Below the pieces are notes generated by a model. The model was given only the letters and a program-made list of their open reading frames with translations, was not told the origin of the DNA and did not search any database. From NCBI GenBank assembly GCA_028824685.1, contig JAPPCZ010000105.1, positions 1 to 64,000 of the forward strand: a DNA stretch of 64,000 nucleotides, read 5' to 3'. This document shows positions 9,582-19,900 of the stretch, in pieces; within the stretch, counting starts at the first letter, position 1; every line of letters begins with the position of its first letter. The position numbers and the translations under genes are program-made. This DNA comes from Candidatus Poribacteria bacterium (GTDB lineage Bacteria; Poribacteria; WGA-4E; WGA-3G).

Positions 9582-10409
9582 ATGCAATTAACAGACACAC
9601 AACTTGCGGACTTTCGAGAAAATGGCTTCCTTGCAATTGACGGCTTTTTTCCACCTATTGAAGCAGAAGCACTTCGACTTGAATTAGAACGCATATACAA
9701 TACTGAACTTGAAAAAGGAACCGGCATCAATTGCGCAGTGCAAGAGGACGGCACGAAACGCGACAATGAAGGTGAACGCCAGAACCTGCAAGTTATTCCG
9801 CTAAACAACCGCAGCGACTTGCACAAAGCGTTACCTTTCCACCCGAAAGTTGTCTCCACTGTCAAGCAGCTCATCGGTGACGAATTTATGTTGCAATTGG
9901 ATCAAGCGTTTTGGAAACCGCCGAAAGTCGGCATTGGTACCAGTTGGCATCAAGACAACGCCTATTTCAAAATCGCTGACCCGCTGCGCGGCACTGCCAT
10001 GTGGATTGCGATTCATGATGCTAACATTGAAAATGGATGTATACATGTTATTCCCGGGAGTCATAGAGAACCCTATGAACACTACCGCGATCCGTTGAGC
10101 GACCACCATATTCGTTGTGATCCACCTGAAGAACGTGCTGTGCCGATTGAATTGAAGGCAGGCGGCGTGCTTTTCTTCTGTTATGGCGTTGCGCACTGTA
10201 CCAGATCGAATCTTTCTGACAAGGAACGCGCTGGGGTTGCACTACACTTTATACATAACGACTTTGGTGGTAAGGAACTCTGGGAACGTGGTAATGCTAC
10301 GAAACCGATGATTACCGGTCCTTTGGCAACGGGTGGTGAAAAGGAGTTTGGTGAGAAGTTTGAGGGTAGATGGCAAGAGGTGATGGACAGTGTGCTTGTT
10401 TCTACCTAA
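9582..10409 (+). CDS. Phytanoyl-CoA dioxygenase (PhyH) family protein
   Basis: 'FRENGFLAIDGFFPPIEAEAL', 'SWHQDNAYF', 'NGCIHVIPGSHREPYEHYRD'. Confidence 0.9.
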   Translation: MQLTDTQLADFRENGFLAIDGFFPPIEAEALRLELERIYNTELEKGTGINCAVQEDGTKRDNEGERQNLQVIPLNNRSDLHKALPFHPKVVSTVKQLIGDEFMLQLDQAFWKPPKVGIGTSWHQDNAYFKIADPLRGTAMWIAIHDANIENGCIHVIPGSHREPYEHYRDPLSDHHIRCDPPEERAVPIELKAGGVLFFCYGVAHCTRSNLSDKERAGVALHFIHNDFGGKELWERGNATKPMITGPLATGGEKEFGEKFEGRWQEVMDSVLVST

Positions 10410-10639
10410 GCAGACTTTTTCTAATAGTAGATTTTAGAATTAATCGGACATTGTTAGTTAACGATGCGGTTAGGAAACCCCACCTACCGGGTCGGGAATT
10501 CATCATCGGTTGGGTTGAACGCAGTGAAACCTAACTTTTTCACACTCCAATGGTTGAATTGTTGGCTTTCGCTGTGCTCTACCATAGGTGTCAATTTGAG
10601 GATTTTCCAATCATATTTTAATGGTTTCTACCCCTCTTG

Positions 10640-10728
10640 TAGGTTGGGTTGAGGCACGAAACCCAACATGGTAACGTTTTTATAGGCTTGAAATGTTGGG
10701 TTTCACCTGCGGTTCAACCCAACCCACG
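10640..10728. repeat. Long imperfect inverted repeat related to family E
   Basis: GTAGGTTGGGTTGAGGCACGAAACCCAACAT ... ATGTTGGGTTTCACCTGCGGTTCAACCCAACCCAC. Confidence 0.7.
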
Positions 10729-10953
10729 AGAACGATAATCAGAAATCTTTTCTTGTTCAATCCAACTCATAGAACAAATCTAATACCATCTCTAAAAAAT
10801 AAAATTTCATTATGAAATTATTATGTTCATCCTAAATTGAAAAATGTAAAAGGCGCAATGAATTGCGCGATTACGAACGGCGTAAACGCTAAGAAATATT
10901 CACTATAAAAAGATTTCTGTTCACTCCTGCTCTATTCTCAATGGAGGTCTTTC

Positions 10954-13900
10954 ATGTTTGTTGAACGAGTAAATTTATTTTTTGTCACATGCCTGTTGTG
11001 CTTTATATTTTCCACCCTATATTTCCCATTAACGGCTAATTCCCAAGATGAAGCGAGCGATCAGAAAATCATTGAACGCTATAAGTTGATGCTGAGTCGT
11101 AAGCCGAAAGAGGGAAGTACGTTTGACCGTCTCTATCAATTTTATCTTGAAGGTGCTGGTTTAGACGCGATGCTCAATGATTATCAAGCAGATGCACAAG
11201 CAAAACCAAACGATGCCAATCTCCAGCTTATCTTAGGACACATATACAAACGGCTTGGCAAAGACACTGAAGCAGTTGCAGCATATCAACGCGCTGTTGA
11301 ACTTACACCTGAAAATTATTACCCTCATTTTGCATTGGGAAAGATGTATGGGGCTTTGCGTCAGCATGAAGGAGCCATCCAAGCGTTGACAAAGGCAGCA
11401 TCATTTTCTAAACAGGCACAAGAGATACCCCCCGAAGAATTAACAGCAATCTACAAGGCACTTGGACATGCATATTTCCGTCGCGACAAGGTGGACGAAG
11501 CAATTCAGGCATGGCAAAAAATATCTGAACTTGATCCGCAAGACATCTTCGCACGCATTGAACTTGCAGACCTTTTCCGTGAACAGGAACTGTATCAGCA
11601 GGCAATCGTCCAACATGAAGCAATAATTCAACTGAAAAAGGATGACCCTTATAGAATCTGCTTGAGTCACAGAGAGATTGGCAATATTCATGAGGCGAAA
11701 GGCGACTATCAGGATGCTATCAGAAGTTTTGACACTGCACTCGCCCTAACTGCTCCGGGCAACTGGTTACGTAAAGACCTGCAACATCGTATCATTGGCA
11801 TCTTTGCGGCGGATAGCAATTGGGGTGGCTTAATTGAATACTATCAAGCAAGACTCGAAGCATCACCAAACGAACCAGAACTCCTCGGTTTGTTGGCAGC
11901 CGCATATATTGAAAATCAGCAGCTTGAAGAGGGTATCAGCACCTACCGAAAAGGACTTAAACTTGCACCGACCGACACGAACCTACGTCTAAACCTTATT
12001 GCTTCCTTGCGTAATGACGAAAGGTTTGCGGAAGCAGCAGCAGAATACGAAGTCCTTAGTGAACAGGACCCTGACGATTTCGGTATCTACCGAGAACTCG
12101 GTGAGTTGTATCTACAACTTGGAAACGAGGATAAGGCTAAGGCGGTATACCAAAAAATGATTGACCGTGATCCGAATAATCCAAGCACATACCTGATCTT
12201 AGCAGAGATTTACACAGGACACGAATGGATGGAAGACGCCATTACTCAATATGAAAAGGCTATCTCACTTGTGCCTCATAATCTTGATTACATTGAGTAT
12301 TTTGGTGAATTTTATTTCCGTCAAGCGAACCGTGAAAAAGCACTTGAAACATGGAATCGGATGGTTGCTGATGAAAACGCTACCGCAGAAAATTATGACC
12401 GCCTTGCGCAACTACTCAAAGCCAAAAATTTCAAAACTGAGGCGGTTGCTGCAAGCCGAAAAGCGGTTGAGTTGATGCCAAATGAATACCGCTATCGCGA
12501 AGCATTGGCAAAACACCTCATGGAAAACCAAGTGTATGATGAGGCACTTACAGAATACACAGCGGCGATGGAACTTGCGCCAAACGAGTTTTTTGCCGAA
12601 AAGATGGATGATAAAAGGATTGAACTCTACCGTCGGCAAGGCACACTTGTTGATAAAATTGAAGCCTTGGAAACAGAACTTAAGAAACCGGGGTTGGCTG
12701 ATGCAGAGATGTTTGCACATCAAAAGCAACTCGCGAAAATGTACCTGAAGTTGGGGAATATAACCTATGCATTGGAAGTTCTGTTGAGTGCCAAGCAGCG
12801 CAAACCTGATGATATATCTATCAACCGATGGATTGCGCAGGTTTACACACGTCAAGGTAGACGGGACGAGGCGAATGCTACGTATATGCACCTGATTGGA
12901 GTGGACAGTGCAAATGCTCGTGAATACCACGCGAACATCGCAGAGTCGTATTTGAACGTCATGGACTTTGATGCGGCAACAGCGGCAGCTAAACAGGTAA
13001 TTGCACACAGTCCGCGCAATCCCGAAGGGCATGAATTGCTTGCACAAATTGCGAAACAATCCAGAAACTATGAAACTGCTATAGACAGTTTAAAACAGGC
13101 GATCCGCTTACGTCCAGAAGCGATTGACACTCGCTCTGAATTAGCAGCTACTTATAAACTTTCTGGCAAACTTCAACAGGCACTTGCACAGTATTGGCGA
13201 TGTTGGGACTTGAGCGATAACGTAAGTGACAAACTGACTTTTGTTAAACCCCTTTCAGAAGTATATTATGATCTCGGCAGACGTGGAGATTTTGAAGAGA
13301 AATTAAAGCAATTGGCGAAATCAAATACAGGTCAGGTGGCACCCGTTTTAGCACTCGCTGAACTTCATCGAATGGAAGGTGACCTATCGAGTGCACGTTT
13401 CCAATTGGCACAAGCATTAAACAAACAACGTGAAAACCCAGAACTCTTGGACCACTTAGCACAAATTAGTGTGGAACTTGGGGAGATTCAAGAGGCGGTT
13501 ACGTATCAGCAACGACTTGTCAAAGCAGACCCTAATTTAACTCACCAGCAAAGACTTGGCGAATTGTTATTTGATGCTGGGCGCGAACAGGAGGCGATTC
13601 AAGCGTGGACAAAACTGCTACATGCCAAAAATCAAACGCTTGAGGCTGAAGTCAAACTTGCTTCTTTACTACTTCGGCATGGGTTGTCGGAAGATGCATT
13701 TCTGGTGCTTGACCGTGCAGCCGAAAAAATCACCGGCACGGATGCACACATTCCACTTTATCGGCTGGGTGCAATGTTAGTAGGTATGAATGAATCAGAA
13801 CGCGCACGCCCTTATTTCCAACGGATTCTTGACTTGTCTGAACCGCTTGGAAATGTTACGAAACAGGGAACAAAACAATCCTCAATTTATGTTTCTTCTT

Positions 13901-16900
13901 CTGTTCCGGGAGTTGACTACAACAAATTTGAGCTTTCACGTACTACGATTAGAGAGATTCAGAGTAAACCGACTTTATCGGGTAGTGGCATTTCATGGGT
14001 ACCGAAAACTTATGAAGAAGCGCAAGCTGGCGCACTTGTGCATTTGACTACAATTGCACAGCAACATGGCAAACTATCCGAACTTGTTCAACAATTTGAG
14101 GCTGATGCCGATGCAAATCCCACAGACATCAAGACACTTGAAACGTTAGCGAGACTCTATACCTTAATCCAACACAACGACAAGGCTAAAAGAACTATTG
14201 ACAAGCTGATTGAGATTTCACCCAATGATTTGGCATATCAACCGCTACGTTTGCACCGTTCAATACAGGAAAACGCAAATTACGAAACGTTGAAAAAGCT
14301 ACTTGACGATATACCTGGATTAGTTCCCGAAGCGCGTTACCGATATATCGCAGAATATGCCAAAATGCTGTATCGGGATGAGAAAGAGGAAGATGCGTCA
14401 AAACTCCTGAGCGAAGTTGAGGAGGCGAAGGTTGCGGACTTCAACACGGGTTATGCGTTAGTTGATGCGTTTCATCTGATTGAAAAGACAGATATAGCAG
14501 AAAGAATCCTCCTTAATCTGCCGAAACCGCCGCAAGCGCAGCAGTATCAATATAGGCAGTTGTTTGAAAAACTTACAGACTCCTACATTGAGGAAGATGA
14601 GCCAGAAAAAGCGATTGCACTCTTTTGGATTTTCTGTGAAAGAACAAAACCGACCGGTTCGAATCCCAGACGGGTTGATGCACTTGCGCGGTCATCATCA
14701 TATTATTATGGTTATAGACCCGTTCAGACGACTTATCCCACACCAATCGTCTATTTTAATAGTCAGCGTTTGAGCTACCTGCAATCAATCTTCCGTGAGT
14801 TTTGGATAAGGGAACAACAAGGGAAGTTATTCACAAAATTCCAGAAAGAATTGGATGCAGCAGAAGGTAGAGATCGTATTTATCCGAGTTTAGCGTTGAG
14901 TTACTGCTATTGGTGGGATGAGCAACGCGATAAGGCGCAAGAGATCCTCTCCAGTTTACAGAAGGATTTCCCGGATGACCTGACGCTCAAGCTGAACGCA
15001 GCTATTGTCTCTATTCAGGCAGGTAAATTTCGGGATGCGTTCATGATGCTTGAGGGCCTTGCTGAAGCAGAACCACGAAACCGTCGTCAATATAACGATC
15101 TACTCCTGCAGCTTGCCATTCATACAGGTGATGCTGTCAAACTACGAGAGTTGATGGCAAAACTTTTGAATTCACCAACAGGTACACAAGAACTTTATCA
15201 GTTTTCGCAAAACCTACAGGACGCAGGTTTCACGCAGTATGCGATCGCTGCAGCGAAAAAAGCGATGGTATTAGCAATGACACAACGTAATGCCAATTTT
15301 CTGATGGAGTTAGGTGAACATCTGAGTGAACTCGGTAGAGGGCAGGACGCAGCGCTGCTTGCGGAACGTGCGCTAAGATTTACAAACCGACCTGACCGCT
15401 ATGGACGGATGATGTATGCATATAATTTCCGACGGGCGACGAATTTGGTAAGCCGTTCAAAAGATATGCAGAAGCGTGAAAACTTGCTCATTACAGAGAT
15501 CGAAAAGAACCCTGAATCATACCAAACCCAAATTAAGTTAGCTATTTTCTATGAAAGTGCGAACAAAATTGAAAAAGCAGCAGAAGCATTTAAGGCAGCA
15601 TTGGCACTCCGACCTAATGACAGCACTATACGTCTGCGATATGTCCGTATGCTGGAACGAAATAGCATGGCAGAAGAAGCCTTGCCCGAATATACGATTC
15701 TTCTCAGAAACAACTCAACTGCACTTGGTTACGACTATAGAAAAGCAATAGACGCGTTTGTTTCAGCAGGAAAATTAGATGATCTTATTGCACTTACAAA
15801 GGACATCATAATGCCTGTTGGACAATACGCAGGTAGCGATCTTACCGTGGAGGTCGGACGTAGATGTCTGGCTGAAAACAGACCTCAACCCGCAATTGAG
15901 ATATTCCAAAAGATACTTGAAGTTCATTCGAAATGGGATTACGTGCATCGGGATTTAGCATCCGCTTATGTTGCCGCTGGTGAACCTGAAAAAGCGATAC
16001 AGTATTTAACAGAAAAACATGAACTTGGTAAGACATCACTATCGCAAACAGCGTTTCAATTGAAAATCGCTGAATATCATGAAGCAGCAGGTGGTCGTGA
16101 AAGTGCGATTCAATATTTGCGAGAAAAAACTGAAACTGGTGACCTCTCTAATACACAATCAACAGTTGTTTTGAAGCTTGCTGAATACTATGAGGTGAGT
16201 GGTGAATTAGAACAGTTCATTACAGAATATGAAGCAAAACTCGCCGAAGACCCATCAAACACAAAACTGCTATATCTATTAGCATCAATGAAGATAAAAG
16301 CGAATGATATTGAAGGTGCAAACTCGCATATCAACGCACTCATTGCCGATGCACTCATGTCTGTTCAGACAAAATGGCTTTATAACCTTGCCGATGTAAG
16401 TGAAAAGGCTGGTGCACATGACCTTCAATTTCGTCTACTTGAAGCCGTTGCTCAGAAACTTGAACGCCAAAATTCATGGGCACTTGCAACATCCTACGAG
16501 AAACTGGGAGAAGCATATATCAAGAAAGAGGAGATGGAGAAAGCACAAAACGCATTTCGTAAAATGGGCACAATTCAAACGATGCGGGATAACTCAAGAA
16601 GTACTTATGAAAAGAAACAACTCGCCTCAAAATACATGCAATACGAAATGTGGGACGATGCTGAAACGCTCTACACAGAAGTCATCAACGACCTTTCAGC
16701 TTCCTCGTGGGAACGTGAGACCGCCCAAGAACAATTCATGGAGATAAAACAACGGCGTGGCGATCTCAATTCACCCCAATTTGTTGAGAAAATCCAGGAG
16801 ATGGGTATCAGCATGCAGCGCGCTATCGCACAAGAGTTTGCGCAGCGAAATCAGGTGGAGAAAGCGTTAGAGATATTTGAACGCATCTCAGAAACGATGC

Positions 16901-19900
16901 CGGAAGATTTAGAATCTCGAGCACAACTTGCTAAACTATATTCACGTAAGAATGAGCATGACAAAGCCTCTGAAACATGGCAAATATTACTTGAATCCGA
17001 CCCGGAAAACACAAAGTATCAAAACGGTCTGGTAAATAGTTTTCAAAATGCTGGCAAACTTGAGCAAGCACTTGCTGTTGCTCAGCAGTATATTGAAGCA
17101 GAGCCGGAAGTCGGTGCCCATTATGTCCGTCTTGCTAAACTCTATTCCGATGAAGATAGGAAGGATGAAGCAATCGCTGCATATCAAAAGGCAATTGAAC
17201 TCGCCCCTGGAGATAGAAATGTTTATCTGAAAGTTGCAGAACTCTATTTTCTTAATGATGACATCGCCGCTACTGAAGAAGCATATAAAAACGCCATTCA
17301 ATACACGCCAAATGAATGGAATCGTAGAGGTATTGAGCAGCAATTGATGAACCTCTATCGTTATCAGGGAAATTTGGAAGAGATGTTACAGAAGGCTGAA
17401 GATGAAGGCACGCTCACACTTGAGATGCAAAAAGAACGAGCAAATTACTTTCTGAGTATGGGTGAACTTGAAAAGTCCGCTGAAGCATACAGAACAGCAT
17501 TTGATATGACCACTGATTCCTATGATAAAAACAGGATTTCCAGTGATTTGTTCAAGGTATACATGCAACTTGGAAAAACCGACTCAATTTTTGAGATCCA
17601 CGAAAAGGCGATTCAAGCGAATCCTACAGGGCGATTAATCAGTTATGGGCAAAATGGTATTTATGCAAGAACTTATGCTGACCGGGCACGTGATAGTTTA
17701 ATCGATGCTTACAAGGATCAAGGTAAACTTGAAGACTTACAAACACTTTTTAAAAGTAAACAGCAGGAGAATCCAGAGGATTCCAAAACTCTGAAAATGA
17801 TGGCTAAGATTTACTGGAGTGGAGAGGATTTTAGAAAGTCGGCTGAAGTCTATCAGACGCTCAGCAAGATACAACCTAATGATGTCCTCAATCTCTACAA
17901 TGCAGGTGCAGCGTTGAACAGAAGCGGTCAAATAGGATTGGCAAAAGAGATGTTCAACAAAGCATCAACCGCACTTGAATCCAGTAGCGATAAAGATGAT
18001 ATGTGGTTTATTGGCACGCTCGCTACGATCTGCCTTGAGAACAAAATATATGATCAAGCGATTGAACTTGCAGAAGCCGCACTTGTTGAAAGTCGCAGCT
18101 ACAGCGGTAGTTCTGTTCAGGAGACTTTACACGAAATGCTTGGCAAAAGCTACCGTGAGACAAAACGCTATGAAGAGGCTGTCAATGCATATCGGCAAAT
18201 GGCAAATGTAGCAAGATATGATTGGCCGCGGGAAAGAGCAGAAACTGCCATTGAGGAAATTGCTAAAGAGGGAAAACTCTATGAAAAATGGATTCCTGAG
18301 CAACTTAAAAAGGTTGAGGCGAATCCTGAAAATGCTAACTTACGTTTGAAACTTGCCCAAAATTACGAAGCAACAAGCAGAGTTAAAAAGGCGGTAGAAC
18401 AATATGAAAAAATCAGTAAACTTCAACCTGATAACTCACAATGGTTTAAAATGCTTGGTGAATTCTATGACAACATGCCTATCAAGAGGCACGTGACAGG
18501 CGAAGCGGTTGAAGGCACAGCACTCCAGCTAAATGGAAATAGGAGTTTTGTAGAAATCGGTGATAGTGAATCTTTAAACAAAATTTCGGGACAGGTGACG
18601 GTGTCAGCGTGGATTAAACCGACTAATTTTCCAGATGAGTATTCCCCCATTGTCTCTAAAACTGATGAGTGGGATTCCGATTTCAAAAAACGAAGTTTCT
18701 TCCTGAATCTTAAAGGAGATGGATCGATTCAATTTGCAGCATCACCTGATGGAGAGGATGATGCATCTATTTATTCTCCAAAAAGTATCATTGAACTTAA
18801 CACTTGGCACTATATTGCAGGTGTTGTGGATACGGAGACCGACATCATCAAACTTTTCGTTGATGGAATTCAGGTTAATCAGCGAGATTTTAAAGGAAAG
18901 AAAAGGATATATCAAAGCAAATTCCCTCTCCGTATTGGGTGGAGCTATGAGGAGGTATCCGCGCATATATCTTTTGTAGGACAAATTGATGAGGTGCGTG
19001 TGTGGAACGTTGCGCGGACTGAACAACAGATTCGCGCCGATATGAACACACAACTCAATGGTGATGAACCCGGTTTAGTCGGATACTGGAAATTTAACGC
19101 TGAAAATGGAAGTGTTATTGCTGACGCAACACAAAACAGAAATGATGGTAAACTGATTGGAAATGCTACGTTTGAACCTTATACGCGTCCAATTTTTGAG
19201 AGTTCAAGAGAGGAACGATTGGCACAAGTAGTCGATGCATATCAAAAAGCGATTGAACTTGAACCGACCTCATACCAACATTATGATCTGTTGGCAAAGT
19301 TCTATGTGAAATCATCGAAAACATCAGATGCGGAAGCGGTATACCGTCGAGCGTTAGATGCGTCTCTAACACAGGACAACCATAATTCTGCGATTAAGGC
19401 TATCTCTGAACTTTACGCTAAAGATGGGCAAGAGTCCAAACGTATCGCTATCCTTGAAGAGATAAAACCCAAAATGGAGCGAAGTGCTGTTCTACACGAA
19501 CTTTTAGGCGATCTCTACAAAAAAACAGGGGATTCTGAAAAAGCGGATATTGCCTACGCTGAGTGGATTAAGATTCGACAGAAAGAGGCTGACAGGCAAC
19601 AGAGTGCAAGTAATTATCGCAATTTAGCTGAAGAGCTTCTTAATAAAGGTCGTTTCCCAGAGATCGCATTGAAATTCGCCAAGCGTGCATTACAAAGTTA
19701 TACAGGTTCATATTATTATTACCCCACAACGCTTGGAGATGCATGTATTGCCAACGGACTTTTTGAAGACGCACTCATACACTATAAGCATGCGCTTAGC
19801 ATCGTGCCATCAGGGTATTCAACAGAGCAATTTTGGAAACGCGTCGCAGAGGCAGGCAAGAAGGCGAATGACAAAGCGGGTTACAGTCAAATGCTTAGTG

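Noticed and set aside
12412-13059. 215-aa minus-strand ORF
   Set aside because: Lies entirely inside and antisense to the giant TPR gene; Cys/His-rich composition typical of shadow ORFs.
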